Notes: generated from the sequence alone by a model not told the origin. Shown: positions 21,501 to 35,072, numbered from the stretch's first letter. The stretch: 64,000 nucleotides of DNA from Tillandsia leiboldiana (GCA_029204045.2 CM055065.1:10801024-10865023), one strand, 5' to 3'. Numbers and translations: made by a program.

Positions 21501-22711
21501 AGAGCAAAATCTTCACCTTCCGAATTATCCGATTCATCGTCCGTTGCAATCTTTTCAACAGTGGAGTTGGACAATGACTCGGATGTACTTGCCATTAAGC
21601 ACATGAAGGGTGAAGATGTGGACGCGTGGAACGCCGTTGCGTTATCTTCTTCATCACTTGACGATGACTCATTTGACGATGAGGTGTCATCCCAAGTGAC
21701 GGCTTGCATCGCCTTCTTCTTGGACGGATTCTTATTTGGACATTCCGTTGAGATATGGCTGTATCCTCGGCACTTGAAGCATTGGACTTGTCCTTCTGTG
21801 CTTTTCTTATCCTTAGAAAAACCCTCTTGCTTTCTTGACTTTTGGCTTGAAGAACCTTTGCCTTTCTTCCACTTTCCAGAGGATGAGGTTTTACTTGAAT
21901 TACCCCATCGGAAGTTTCGGCGAAAATTTCTTGTCAAGGGAGCAAGCTGTTTCTCAAAGTCCTCCATAGATAAGTTCTCGTCATCGCCTGAGGAGGATGA
22001 ATCCGCGTCTTCTTCTTTTGTAGTTTTCAAAGCAAAACCTGAAGACTTAGAAGAGGATGCTTTTCCAGAAGAATAGTTAGTAGGAAATGTCATTTCATAT
22101 GTTTGTAATGAACCAACTAATTCTTCTACACGGATTTCGTCCGGGTGTTTAATAGTTTCAATGGCTGTAACCTTGGATCGAAATCTTTCGGGAAGAGTTC
22201 TTAATATTTTTCTTACAACTTTAAATTCTGGAATCTTCTCTCCCAAGTTAGCACATGAGTTTACGATGTCTTGCAATCGTGTGTAACAGTCTGTGAACTA
22301 TTCATTTTCTGCCATGAAAATAGAGTCAAACTTGCTCGTAAGCATTTGCAGTTTCTGAATCTTCACAAGGTTAGTTCCCTCATGCGTAACTTGAAGAACA
22401 TCCCAGATTTCTTTCGGAGTCTCACATGCCGAGACGCGAGAGAACTCAGTTTGAGACAAAGCATTAAATAGAGCATTAATCCCTTTGCCATTGTAAGAAG
22501 AAAAATCTATCTCTTCCTTGGTCCATTTCGACCTAGGTTTGATGGTGCGAACATCACCAATAAATTCAGTTGGATTAGACCATCTTAATTCAATTGATTG
22601 CCACACCCATTCGTCGATGGAAATTAAAAAGGATTTCATCCGTACTTTCCAGTACGCATAATTTGTTCCATCGAAGAACGGAGGTCTGTTGATGTTCCCA
22701 CCTTCAACCAT
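18543..22711 (-). pseudogene. gag-pol: copia-1 gag-pol, interrupted and truncated
   Basis: The gag start is at 22711 (MVEGGNINRPPFFDGTNYAY). An in-frame TAG at 22300-22298 breaks gag where copia-2 has a serine codon. The frame then stays open through zinc knuckle CFKCRGYSHISTEC (near 21775), a long Glu/Lys/Leu coiled-coil-like zone, and a second knuckle-like CFCCNFVGHIRKNC (near 20970). Next come protease WYLDSGCSRHMTG (near 20660-20622) and the integrase zinc region (WHERLGH ... CGGCQKG). The integrase core (MDLVGP, RSDRGGEF, PQQNGVVERKNR) supplies the catalytic D, D and E. Relative to copia-2 a one-base deletion near 19266 shifts the frame before RT, which continues as ETFAPVARLESIR. A second one-base deletion near 18618 shifts it again. 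Both shifts are single-base and could be consensus errors; the stop is a substitution. Confidence 0.92.
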
Positions 22712-22730
22712 TGTTTACAACCCTATTCCC

Positions 22731-22742
22731 TCTCTGATACCA
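22731..22742 (-). promoter_or_regulatory. Primer binding site of copia-1
   Basis: Minus strand TGGTATCAGAGA, 2 bp from the LTR end; matches the initiator tRNA-Met PBS except at the last base. Confidence 0.85.
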
Positions 22743-23044
22743 CTTGTTGGGTTATGTATAATTGGATCTAAATTGGGGAAAAAACACCTAGAGGGGGGTG
22801 AATAGGTGTAAACAATAAACACTCAAAAATCTTTGCGATATAAAACCCAATGCGGAAAAATAAATAACACGCAGAGATTTTTACGTGGAAAACTCCAAAC
22901 CGGAGTAAAAAACCACGGGACCGATAACACGGTGAAATCCACTAGAATTAAACACGTACAAGGTGATATACCGTACTCACAGACGACTCAACCTTTTCCA
23001 TACGCTCCTAGTTGATCTTCTCCGCTCGCTCCACGACGCTTCTC

Positions 23045-23200
23045 GAATCCACGATCTGCGTCCAACGCCGAATCCATGACGTCCGACCGAATCCACGGTC
23101 TTCACCCAGTAGCACGCTTCGAATCCACGAACGTACCTCGCTCCGAATCCACGAGAGCGGTAGCACCTTGAATCCACAAGGCCACGCGAGTCCACGCGCC
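23045..23200. repeat. GAATCCACG repeat cluster in Copia LTR
   Basis: About seven copies of GAATCCACG or one-base variants at irregular 20-35 bp spacing. Repeated in the LTRs at about 29590-29740, 36135-36285 and 51150-51300. Confidence 0.65.
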
Positions 23201-23287
23201 GATTTTGGGAAAATCGTTGTTTTTGGGTGGTGATGATCCGCCGAATACTTAGATTAGAAATAGATCGGAAATACCATCTAAGTATTC

Positions 23288-23340
23288 ATTGATTTGATTC
23301 TACTCAAAATGTGAGTATGAAAACCTAGAATCAAATCAAT
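23288..23340. repeat. 15-bp perfect inverted repeat in Copia LTR
   Basis: ATTGATTTGATTCTA (23288-23302) and TAGAATCAAATCAAT (23326-23340) with a 23-nt spacer; conserved in all four LTR copies. Confidence 0.7.
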
Positions 23341-23466
23341 CAATATAGATGAAGAAACATAAGATTAAATCTATTGATTTCCTTTCTTCTCTATATGTGG
23401 ATCTATCTATTTCGGTCGACTTTTTCCCTTTTTCGTGGGTTACCCTAAAAGATGAATTAAATGGTC

Positions 23467-23474
23467 TATATATA
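23467..23474 (-). promoter_or_regulatory. TATA-like box of Copia LTR
   Basis: TATATATA, minus-strand context CCTATATATAGACC, about 55 nt downstream (minus sense) of the palindrome array. Intact at 30013-30020 and 51569-51576; changed to TATCTATA at about 36556-36563. Confidence 0.6.
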
Positions 23475-23527
23475 GGTCAGAAACCATTGGAAGAAGATAA
23501 GAATCAAAAACTAACCTTTTCTGGAAT

Positions 23528-23826
23528 TTTTCAGGACGACGATCCGGATCGGATTTCGGCGATCCGGATTGCAGTAGCGAGAAAGACAGTTTCCAGAAAA
23601 ACAAAGGTTCGGGATCCGGATCGAAGTGCCTGATCCGGATCGTTCATACAATACACCAAACACCAGCGTTCGGAATCCGGATTGAAATGCCTGATCCAGA
23701 TCGTTCAAATAAAATGGTAAAACCAGTGTTCGGGATCCGGATCAAAGGAGGCTACGATCCGGATTGAATTTCCGTATGAACAAACACCCTTCGGGATCCG
23801 GATTGGAAAGTCTGATCCGGATCCTG
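23528..23826. promoter_or_regulatory. GATCCGGATC palindrome array in Copia LTR
   Basis: About ten copies of GATCCGGAT(C/T) or one-base variants at 20-40 bp spacing, many preceded by GTTCGG. GATCCGGATC is a perfect palindrome. Palindromic repeats in the LTR upstream of the TATA box are a known trait of Sirevirus elements. Also at about 30086-30371, 36630-36916 and 51643-51926. Confidence 0.75.
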
Positions 23827-24050
23827 AACATATCCCATGTCCAGTTTTTGATTTTTATGCACTTAAAAATTCATCCAAGTGTTTCTACACTATAAGAAGT
23901 ATTCGTATCACCAAAAATAATTAGTTAAACATACCTGATCCTTTTGAATTCTTCTTTCTTGAGATTGAGTTAAATGATCCAACTTTCTTCATCTTCAATC
24001 TTCAGGACTTAACCGAATTCACGAAATACGCTAACTCAAATTCCGTAACA

Positions 24051-27000
24051 CAACTATCTTTACAAATATACAACTGAAGTACAATTTCCTTTCTCTCAAA
24101 CACCTATTACATAACTTTTCGGCTGTCCAGGGTCAACCTCTATATCGATACCTCGCCAATTCGTCCCGACATCCCAACACCCGCTCGACCTGAAAAACAG
24201 TCACCCGAGGGTGAGAGACACACCGGAGTGTATCCCAGTGGGCACGACGAGCCGAGAAATAGCAGATCGTACCTACTGGTATACAATACTAGCGGATAGT
24301 AAAGATCACATTAGGTAAGCATTTATGAAGCGAATGAGTAACCAACAGGAATAGTATAATCTTGACAGGAATATAATGAACCAAGCATGCGGAATAATGG
24401 TATAGGCAGGTATCAAACAAATGATTATCTTCAAACCGAAATCAGGAATCATGAGATAAAACAAAAGCAGCCTAAAAGCAACATATGCAATAGGTACTGA
24501 TCATGCTAGAATATGGAAGTATAAAAGCTATGCATCAATCATAAAAATATCAAGTTCCCAATCAATGCCACTATTGGTCACGAAGACCTCAGGCTCATGC
24601 CACTATCTGGCACCTATCTGGCTGACATAACCCCGCACCCACATGTGCTATCAGGGGGTTCACGGGCCTTTCTCTAGACCACTTTACCGGTAAAGAACAC
24701 TGTGACGGTGGCCAAACCGTCAGTGTACGTGAAGTACAGCGGTGCGTGGCGATCATAATGCTATGCTCAAGCTCGCGGTCCACTGACCGGGTAATCGGCA
24801 ACAAGCCGGGAAATCCCCACTGGGATGCAATAACAAAGTCAACTGAATCTCAACTCTCATGCAGGAATAATCAACTAAATCTCAACTCTTATGCAAGATC
24901 AAAGGCAAATCTCAACTCAACATAAGATCAACAGCAAATCTCAACTCAATCGTTCAGACCAACCAAACATACAAAACTAAACACATATTTTTGAGAAAAC
25001 TATTTTGAAAACAGGTTTTAGGCCCAAACTTCGAAGAGCAATGCCTTTGTCCTATCAAACAAGAACAGACTCAGGCGACCCTACGACGTTCAGTAAAACA
25101 TTTAGTTGATTAAAATTATGTGTTCAGCAGTGTAATATTTGATCAACATGAAAGCAGGCTCAATCATAATGCAAATGCTCAAGCTCTCGGTCCACTGACC
25201 GGGTAATCGGCAACACGCCGGGAAATCCCCACTGGGATGCAATATCAGAATCAACTGAGTCTCAACTCATATGCAAGAATAAGCAGCAACTAAATATCAT
25301 GGATCAGATATAATCAGGAAGTACTGATAATTAGGTATATAACCTAGCAAATGACCAATCAGGCATGGCAAATGTCCAGAATAATGATATGAATACTGGA
25401 AGCACTATGATTAATCATGTAAAGTAACAGATAACTGATAAAAGTCATAACTCAGGCATGAAGCAGTATAAACTGAATCAAAAGGAAGGCAGGCTCAAAG
25501 TAATAGTTAAGCTACCAAAAACAGGGGTCCAACTAATACCGTACACAGAGGGCCGAAATGATAAAGCCCGGACCGAAGATAAACCCACCTGTCAAATCGC
25601 AGGCGACTAGACTGAATCGACTGTACGCTCAGAACCAGATGCAAACTGGATAGACCTGAATCAACATATTGATCAGGGATCAACTTTAACTCTAACTTAT
25701 TTCAAGTCAATCTTAAACCTTTTAATTACTTAACCTCAGTGTTTGACAACCACACTTAGACCAACATAATCTTTTTCGTTTAATCTTTGGTAAAATTACC
25801 AAATTGCCCCTCCGGGAATTCCCTTTTTGAATCTCCGGAAATACTCGGGCTTAATCTTGCCGCTGGCTCAACCAGATTCTACTGGGACTCAACAGTCGGC
25901 TGGTGAAACCGCCGCAATTTCTCAAATTGCGCGATTGCCACCCGGATACCGTTAAATCGACGATTTTGCCGATTCTCGAACTGTTATCCGATATCCGCTC
26001 AACGAGAGCCGTTGGAATCCTAACAAAAAGCTTAGGACTCTATTATACACTGTACTAAACAGTACACGAAGTCATTTTTGCATTTAGACCCCTAGGGTTC
26101 CGAAAATCGCACTTTTAGTGTCTTTTTAGCACTATTTTCGCTCGTACTTTCAACTGGAAATTCATTTTCACGAGCCGTCACTTCCAGCAGGTGACATTTA
26201 ACTCACTGAACACCGTGCTCACACATTTGTGGCAGCACGCAACCTGAGGAAAACTTCGGGCCATAAAATACCTTGCTAACCTAGCCAAAATGAATTTTTG
26301 TTTCTCCGGATCACCGAAACCTAAATCTAACGCGAGCATCGCGTCCAGTGACCCCAAATTAGTCAAAAGCTCACTGTTACAATTTTTCAAACAGTCCAGA
26401 ATAAACCTAGGGCCAAACATTTAACATAGAGCTTGTTTAACTAGATCTTTTAATCTAACAGTGCAAACTGGAAATAATTTGGAGCATCAGTCTCCTGGGA
26501 ACTCAAGAATACCCAGGCTCACCTTTGGGTAGTCCAAAACTTGCTGGATCAAAGAGATCCATGACCTAGCTCTCTAACATTAAGCACAATGTTCCAAACA
26601 GCAGTCCACACAGATCTTGTTTGATCTGAAGTGAGCATCAAGCTCAGGGGGTTATTTGGAGCATCTTTCATATTTAACTCGAAGCCTAATTCCAAAGTTT
26701 TCTTCTCTGTGGCATTTCCACAAACACTTGGGGTGCACAATATCACACAACACACACAAGCCATTCCCAAAGTTCATTCTCTGCAATTACTGAACCAAAT
26801 CTTTTAAAACTTGGAGGGAAATGTTTATTAGGACCAAGGCAATGATCCCAGCAACATCTCTGGGCATGTGGCCGGCGGCGGGGAAGCTCGCCGGCGTCGG
26901 AGCAAGAAGCTCGGCCGAATGCACAAAACTCGAATTTTAGGGTTTCGATCTGCGAGATGGATACTCAACCAAACTCCACCAAATTTGGAGGAGATGGTCC

Positions 27001-28294
27001 TTACTTCCTACAGATTTTTCCCATGATTTTATTTTTCAATTTGGTTCAGTGGTTGCCGAGTTCTCTCGAGGCGGAGCTAGGTTAGGTTTCCGGCCAACTA
27101 TATCTCCCGCCTGCCATGCAACGTGCATGGGAAGCTCAGGCTTGGCAGGGAGCATTACAAAGACCTAACTAACCTACTGCTAAGGGTCTTGGGCTAAATC
27201 ATTCATTGGTTAAGTGCACTCACCTTTGCCGAACTCGAGGAAGATAGGAAGAAGCCGGGTTCCCTCTTCTTCTTCCTCTCGCGACTTCGGCTAACTCCAG
27301 CAGAGTCCTCAATCACCAGGAAAACCTCAGAGCACTCCAACTTCACCTTGGAAGAGCTTTGGTCCCAACCTTTCTTTTCTCTCTCTCTCTCGGGTTATCT
27401 CACTTGGGCTTGTGTCCTCGGCCACCCCAGTGTACAGGCAATGGTATGGGGAAATCAGAGGAGTTTTGTGATGCCTTAACATCTCTCAGACCCCTCGTGT
27501 ACTGAGCCAAGGAACCCAAAAGCCACTTCACACTTAATGCATTGATTCCTTTGCAAATAACCCTAAAACTAGTTCACACTCAACCTCAATCTCTGGAATC
27601 TTTACAGGAGATGCAAAAATACATCCAACACCCCATAGTTTAATTCCCTAAATGTTTGATACGCAAAACATATAGGTTTTATAGAAAAATATTGATTTTT
27701 CGATACTTTTCACGCAATTCGAGAAAATCCGCTCAGCGAATTGCGAAACAGACTTTGCCACGACGTCCGGCTCGTCGAGACCTGTCAGGTAGCGTATTTG
27801 TTTGTTTAATTTGGCGCTCGGATAAAATCTCGGGTAAACTAGTTCTTGTATGTCGCATATCGACGCACGCACTTCGATGCACCCGGATCGCCAAACGCGA
27901 TATCCGTCAGTGCCATTGCGCACAGAACGTCGAAATTAGCTAGGTTTGACTACTCATACCCTTATGTCAGGGTTTCAGACAGCGAATCGGCCAACAGTGG
28001 TCGAAAGGGAATTAAAAATGCAAGGTTACTATTCACAACTTAAGTTGTGGGACCCGTTCTTCTCCGCTGTTTTGCGGAAGATCCGACCGTCAGATCGTCG
28101 ACAAGTGAATATGAAACTTTCATGTTTCATCGAAACGATCGCAATGGTGCTCTCGGATTTTCTAGATCAGGCCCCGATCAAAAGTCGATATTTCTGGGCC
28201 ACTATTGATCCACTAAGTTCTAAATCTTGCTAAAATTACTAATTAAATAAATTCCAAAAGTATTTTATAGTCTTTAAATTTTTAGAGTACTACA
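24051..28294 (-). repeat. Host-family LTR C, remainder after the Copia insertion
   Basis: Begins at CAACT, the Copia target site, and matches 4315-8558 of LTR A closely to the same end ...AGTACTACA. The first 220 bp or so of this LTR would lie left of copia-1, in the gap. Confidence 0.9.
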
Positions 28295-28457
28295 TTACCC
28301 ACAACTTCTAAGAAGTTTCGTCCCCGAAACTTAAACTTAACTAATCCACTATTAAACCTCTAAAAGGTTCGCAGAGATGACCATCAGTCACAAAGCGTCG
28401 TTAACTCTCAGGCTACTCATTTAAACCCAATCTGAATATTCCCCATTACAGGGCAGA

Positions 28458-28526
28458 GTATTTCTCAGTTCTTTCGAAAGTACGTTGTCGGCCGCCAACA
28501 TGCTTACCCAAAGAAAGGCGAAATAC
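28458..28526 (-). promoter_or_regulatory. Tiered DIS-like stem-loop, host family copy C
   Basis: Same structure as 8722-8790. Apical arms 28482-28487 and 28496-28501; loop 28488-28495 unchanged. The one arm change leaves a U-G pair in the sense RNA. Confidence 0.65.
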
Positions 28527-29049
28527 CATAGATCTGTCGCCAACCACTAGTTGGGGACACAACTCACATCTGAAGGTACATCACATACCTCCCTACACAG
28601 TCACTATGCCAATGACATAACCTCTACCAAAGGTCACTACCATCACGTGGTCAGGAATGCCACCCTGTCTATCCCCAAGAAACTAGAACCATAATTCACT
28701 ATTTTCCAACTTCTTATTAAAATTGACACATAGGCCAAAATTTAAATCCAACCCAAACCAGGATTATCATTGGGCACACAAGCCACTGAATTATGACACG
28801 GGAATACAGAAAAGTCAACCCTTCAACCACATGTTTTGTAACTGATCTGAGCCCTCTGGCTCCACTGAAACATCAAGCCCACGGCCGAAACCATGACCGC
28901 GGCTAACCTTGTACTAACAATGATTCTCAAAACCCGAATACGAAACACATCTAAGTTTCAAACCATTATTCCGAAACCCAGCGCTCTCTCGTGAACACAA
29001 GTCATCCTAGGGTTCGTTCCTAACAAAACCTAGGCATCGTATTCCTATT

Positions 29050-29061
29050 GCTCTGATACCA
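29050..29061 (-). promoter_or_regulatory. Primer binding site, host family copy C
   Basis: Minus strand TGGTATCAGAGC, 7 bp from the LTR edge at 29069. Confidence 0.88.
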
Positions 29062-29068
29062 TCTAATC

Positions 29069-32000
29069 TATCACGCCCCGAGTTCAAAAACCAGTGTATA
29101 AATTTCTTTTTTTTTTTTTTTAATCAGAGTTGCAAAAACAGCCAGGGCAATGACAGACCGCCACATATATAGAAGAGTCCCAATCCCCTATGGAATTGAG
29201 CCTTTTCTATATATGCACGGCTAGCTTGGCAACAAAATCAAAGTACTAACTACGTACTACAAACAACAGTAACAAGTAAACTTCAAAACTTGTTGGGTTA
29301 TGTATAATTGGATCTAAATAGGGGAAAAAATACCTAGAGGGGGGTGAATAGGTGTAAACAATAAACACTCAAAAATCTTTGCGATATAAAACCCAATGCG
29401 GAAAAATAAATAACACGCAGAGATTTTTACGTGGAAAACTCCAAACCGGAGTAAAAAACCATGGGACCGATAACACGGTGAAATCCACTAGAATTAAACA
29501 TGTACAAGGTGATATACCGTACTCACAGACGACTCAACCTTTTCCATACGCTCCTAGTTGATCTTCTCCGCTCGCTCCACGACGCTTCTCGAATCCACGA
29601 TCTGCGTCCAACGCCGAATCCACGACGTCCGACCGAATCCACGGTCTTCACCCAGTAGCACGCTTCGAATCCACGAACGTACCTCGCTCCGAATCCACGA
29701 GAGCGGTAGCACCTTGAATCCACAAGGCCACGCGAGTCCACGCGCCGATTTTGGGAAAATCGTTGTTTTTGGGTGGTGATGATCCGCCGAATACTTAGAT
29801 TAGAAATAGAACGGAAATACCATCTAAGTATTCATTGATTTGATTCTACTCAAAATGTGAGTATGAAAACCTAGAATCAAATCAATCAATATAGATGAAG
29901 AAACATAAGATTAAATCTATTGATTTCCTTTCTTCTCTATATGTGGATCTATCTATTTCGGTCGTCTTTTTCCCTTTTTCGTGGGTTACCCTAAAAGATG
30001 AATTAAAGGGTCTATATATAGGTTAGAAACCATTGGAAGAAGATAAGAATCAAAAACTAACCTTTTCTGGAATTTTTCAGGACGACGATCCGGATCGGAT
30101 TTCGGCGATCCGGATTGCAGTAGCGAGAAAGACAGTTTCCAGAAAAACAAAGGTTCGGGATCCGGATCGAAGTGCCTGATCCGGATCGTTCATACAATTC
30201 ACCAAACACCAGCGTTCGGGATCCAGATTGAAATGCCTGATCCGGATCGTTCAAATAAAATGGTAAAACCAGTGTTCGGGATCCGGATCAAAGGAGGCTA
30301 CGATCCGGATTGAATTTCCGTATGAACAAACACCCTTCGGGATCCGGATTGGAAAGTCTGATCCGGATCCTGAACATATCCCATGTCCAGTTTTTGATTT
30401 TTATGCACTTAAAAATTCATCCAAGTGTTTCTACACTATAAGAAGTATTCGGATCACCAAAAATAATTAGTTAAACATACCTGATCCTTTTGAATTCTTC
30501 TTTCTTGAGATTGAGTTAAATGATCCAACTTTCTTCATCTTCAATCTTCAGGACTTAACCGAATTCACGAAATACGCCAACTCAAATTCCGTAACACAAC
30601 TATCTTTACAAATATACAACTGAAGTACAATTTCCTTTCTCTCAAACACCTATTACATAACTTTTCGGCTGTCCAGGGTCAACCTCTATATCGATACCTC
30701 GCCAATTCGTCCCGACATCCCAACACCCGCTCGACCTGAAAAACAGTCACCCGAGGGTGAGAGACACACCGGAGTGTATCCCAGTGGGCACGACGAGCCG
30801 AGAAATAGCAGATCGTACCTACTGGTATACAATACTAGAGGATAGTAAAGATCACATTAGGTAAGCATTTATGAAGCGAATGAATAACCAACAGAAATAG
30901 TATAATCTTGACAGGAATATAATGAACCAAGCATGCGGAATAATGGTATAGGCAGGTATCAAACAAATGATTATCTTCAAACCGAAATCACGAATCATGA
31001 GATAAAACAAAAGCAGCCTAAAAGCAACATATGCAATAGGTACTGATCATGCTAGAATATGGAAGTATAAAAGCTATGCATCAATCATAAAAATATCAAG
31101 TTCCCAATCAATGCCACTATTGGTCACGAAGACCTCAGGCTCATGCCACTATCTGGCACCTATCTGGCTGACATAACCCCGCACCCACATGTGCTATCAG
31201 GGGGTTCACGGGCCTTTCTCTAGACCACTTTACCGGTAAAGAACACTGTGACGGTGGCCAAACCGTCAGTGTACGTGAAGTACAGCGGTGCGTGGCGATC
31301 ATAATGCTATGCTCAAGCTCGCGGTCCACTGACCGGGTAATCGGCAACAAGCCGGAAAATCCCCACTGGGATGCAATAACAAAGTCAACTGAATCTCAAC
31401 TCTCATGCAGGAATAATCAACTAAATCTCAACTCTTATGCAAGATCAAAGGCAAATCTCAACTCAACATAAGATCAACAGCAAATCTCAACTCAATCGTT
31501 CAGACCAACCAAACATACAAAACTAAACACATATTTTTGAGAAAACTATTTTGAAAACAGGTTTTAGGCCCAAACTTCGAAGAGCAATGCCTTTGTCCTA
31601 TCAAACAAGAACAGACTCAGGCGACCCTACGACGTTCAGTAAAACATTTAGTTGATTAAAATTATGTGTTCAGCAGTGTAATATTTGATCAACATGAAAG
31701 CAGGCTCAATCATAATGCAAATGCTCAAGCTCTCGGTCCACTGACCGGGTAATCGGCAACACGCCGGGAAATCCCCACTGGGATGCAATATCAGAATCAA
31801 CTGAGTCTCAACTCATATGCAAGAATAAGCAGCAACTAAATATCATGGATCAGATATAATCAGGAAGTACTGATAATTAGGTATATAACCTAGCAAATGA
31901 CCAATCAGGCATGGCAAATGTCCAGAATAATGATATGAATACTGGAAGCACTATGATTAATCATGTAAAGTAACAGATAACTGATAAAAGTCATAACTCA

Positions 32001-34840
32001 GGCATGAAGCAGTATAAACTGAATCAAAAGGAAGGCAGGCTCAAAGTAATAGTTAAGCTACCAAATACAGGGGTCCAACCAATACCGTACACAGAGGGCC
32101 GAAATGATAAAGCCCGGACCGAAGATAAACCCACCTGTCAAATCGCAGGCGACTAGATTGAATCGACTGTACGCTCAGAACCAGATGCAAACTGGATAGA
32201 CCTGAATCAACATATTGATCAGGGATCAACTTTAACTCTAACTTATTTCAAGTCAATCTTAAACCTTTTAATTACTTAACCTCAGTGTTTGACAACCACA
32301 CTTAGACCAACATAATCTTTTTCGTTTAATCTTTGGTAAAATTACCAAATTGCCCCTCCGGGAATTCCCTTTTTGAATTTCCGGAAATACTCGGGCTTAA
32401 TCTTGCCGCTGGCTCAACCAGATTCTACTGGGACTCAACAGTCGGCTGGTGAAACCGCCACAATTTCTCAAATTGCGCGATTGCCACCCGGATACCGTTA
32501 AATCGACGATTTTGCCGATTCTCGAACTGTTATCCGATATCCGCTCAACGAGAGCCGTTGGAATCCTAACAAAAAGCTTAGGACTCTATTATACACTGTA
32601 CTAAACAGTACACGAAGTCATTTTTGCATTTAGACCCCTAGGGTTCCGAAAATCGCACTTTTAGTGTCTTTTTAGCACTATTTTCGCTCGTACTTTCAAC
32701 TGGAAATTCATTTTCACGAGCCGTCACTTCCAGCAGGTGACATTTAACTCACTGAACACCGTGCTCACACATTTGTGGCAGCGCGCAACCTGAGGAAAAC
32801 TTCGGGCCATAAAATACCTTGCTAACCTAGCCAAAATGAATTTTTGTTTCTCCGGATCACCGAAACCTAAATCTAACGCGAGCATCGCGTCCAGTGACCC
32901 CAAATTAGTCAAAAGCTCACTGTTACAATTTTTCAAACAGTCCAGAATAAACCTAGGGCCAAACATTTAACATAGAGCTTGTTTAACTAGATCTTTTAAT
33001 CTAACAGTGCAAACTGGAAATAATTTGGAGCATCAGTCTCCTGGGAACTCAAGAATACCCAGGCTCACCTTTGGGTAGTCCAAAACTTGCTGGATCAAAG
33101 CGATCCAAGACCTAGCTCTCTAACATTAAGCACAATGTTCCAAACAGCAGTCCACACAGATCTTGTTTGATCTGAAGTGAGCATCAAGCTCAGGGGGTTA
33201 TTTGGAGCATCTTTCATATTTAACTCGAAGCCTAATTCCAAAGTTTTCTTCTCTGTGGCATTTCCATAAACACTTGGGGTGCACAATATCACACAACACA
33301 CACAAGCCATTCCCAAAGTTCATTCTCTGCAATTACTGAACCAAATCTTTTAAAACTTGGAGGGAAATGTTTATTAGGACCTAGGAAATGATCCCAGCAA
33401 CATCTCTGGGCATGTGGCCGACGGCGGGGAAGCTCGCCGGCGTCGGAGCAAGAAGCTCGGCCGAATGCACAAAACCCGAATTTTAGGGTTTCGATCTGCG
33501 AGATGGATACTCAACCAAACTCCACCAAATTTGGAGGAGATGGTCCTTACTTCCTACAGATTTTTCCCATGATTTTATTTTTCAATTTGGTTCAGTGGTT
33601 GCCGAGTTCTCTCGAGGCGGAGCTAGGTTAGGTTTCCGGCCAACTATATCTCCCGCCTGCCATGCAACGTGCATGGGAAGCTCAGGCTTGGCAGGGAGCA
33701 TTACAAAGACCTAACTAACCTACTGCTAAGGGTCTAGGGCTAAATCATTCATTGGTTAAGTGCACTCACCTTTGCCGAACTCGAGGAAGATAGGAAGAAA
33801 CCGGGTTCCCTCTTCTTCTTCCTCTCGCGACTTCGGCTAACTCCAGCAGAGTCCTCAATCACCAGGAAAACCTCAGAGCACTCCAACTTCACCTTGGAAG
33901 AGCTTTGGTCCCAACCATTCTTTTCTCTCTCTCTCTCGGGTTATCTCACTTGGGCTTGTGTCCTCGGCCACCCCAGTGTACAGGCAATGGTATGGGGAAA
34001 TCAGAGGAGTTTTGTGATGCCTTAACATCTCTCAGACCCCTCGTGTACTGAGCCAAGGAACCCAAAAGCCACTTCACACTTAATGCATTGATTCCTTTGC
34101 AAATAACCCTAAACCTAGTTCACACTCAACCTCAATCTCTAGAATCTTTACAGGAGATGCAAAAATACATCCAACACCCCATAGTTTAATTCCCTAAATG
34201 TTTGATACGCAAAACATATAGGTTTTATAGAAAAATATTGATTTTTCGGTACTTCTCACGCAATTCGAGAAAATCCGCTCAGCGAATTGCGAAACAGACT
34301 TTGCCACGACGTCCGGCTCGTCGAGACCTGTCAGGTAGCGTATTTGTTTGTTTAATTTGGCGCTCGGATAAAATCTCGGGTAAACTAGTTCTTGTATGTC
34401 GCATATCGACGCACGCACTTCGATGCACCCGGATCGCCAAACGCGATATCCGTCAGTGCCATTGCGCTCAGAACGTCGAAATTAGCTAGGTTTGACTACT
34501 CATACCCTTATGTCAGGGTTTCAGACAGCGAATCGGCCAACAGTGGTCGAAAGGGAATTAAAAATGCAAGGTTACTATTCACAACTTAAGTTGTGGGACC
34601 CGTTCTTCTCCGCTGTTTTGCGGAAGATCCGACCGTCAGATCGTGGACAAGTGAATATGAAACTTTCATGTTTCATCGAAACGATCGCAATGGTGCTCTC
34701 GGATTTTCTAGATCAGGCCCCGATCAAAAGTCGATATTTCTGGGCCACTATTGATCCACTAAGTTCTAAATCTTGCTAAAATTACTAATTAAATAAATTC
34801 CAAAAGTATTTTATAGTCTTTAAATTTTTAGAGTACTACA
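29069..34840 (-). repeat. Host-family LTR D, split by a solo Copia LTR
   Basis: Host LTR sequence at 29069-29290 and 30597-34840 with a Copia LTR between. The two parts join to a normal LTR of about 4.46 kb once the Copia LTR and 5-bp duplication are removed. Terminal TG is TA, as in LTRs B and E. Confidence 0.9.
29291..30596 (-). repeat. Solo Copia LTR, 1306 bp
   Basis: Full LTR TGTTGGG...GTAACA without internal Copia sequence. It is flanked by AAACT (29286-29290) and CAACT (30597-30601), a 5-bp target duplication with one substitution. TATA and palindrome array are intact. Confidence 0.92.
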
Positions 34841-35003
34841 TTACCCACAACTTCTAAGAAGTTTCGTCCCCGAAACTTAAACTTAACTAATCCACTATTA
34901 AACCTCTAAAAGGTTCGCAGAGATGACCATCAGTCACAAAGCGTCGTTAACTCTCAGGCTACTCATTTAAACCCAATCTGAATATTCCCCATTACAGGGC
35001 AGA

Positions 35004-35072
35004 GTATTTCTCAGTTCTTTCGAAAGTACGTTGTCGGCCGCCAACGTGTTTACCCAAAGAAAGGCGAAATAC
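35004..35072 (-). promoter_or_regulatory. Tiered DIS-like stem-loop, host family copy D
   Basis: Apical arms 35028-35033 and 35042-35047, loop 35034-35041 with CGGCCG; one flank base differs from copy A. Confidence 0.65.

Larger units (their letters stand above)
18543..24050 (-). mobile_element. copia-1: partial Sirevirus-like Ty1/Copia element
   Basis: Minus-strand element with 5' LTR (22745-24050), PBS (22731-22742) and gag-pol to mid-RT, where the gap begins. It is nearly identical to copia-2 (41923-52146) but with different lesions. The downstream half and 3' LTR are missing. The LTR is followed by CAACT, the target duplication also found beside the other copies (24051-24055, 30597-30601, 35830-35834). 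Confidence 0.9.
22745..24050 (-). repeat. copia-1 5' LTR, 1306 bp
   Basis: Plus strand TGTTGGGTTATG...TTCCGTAACA, so the minus-strand LTR is TGTTACGG...CCCAACA. Features shared by all copies: a cluster of about seven GAATCCACG words (23045-23200), a 15-bp inverted repeat (23288-23340), a TATA-like box (23467-23474) and a palindrome array (23528-23826). Same length as the solo LTR 29291-30596. Confidence 0.93.
28295..29068 (-). mobile_element. Internal region C of host-family element, 774 bp
   Basis: Near-identical to 8559-9332: PPT-adjacent hairpin 28313-28332, tiered stem-loop 28458-28526, PBS 29050-29061. No protein gene. Confidence 0.88.
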
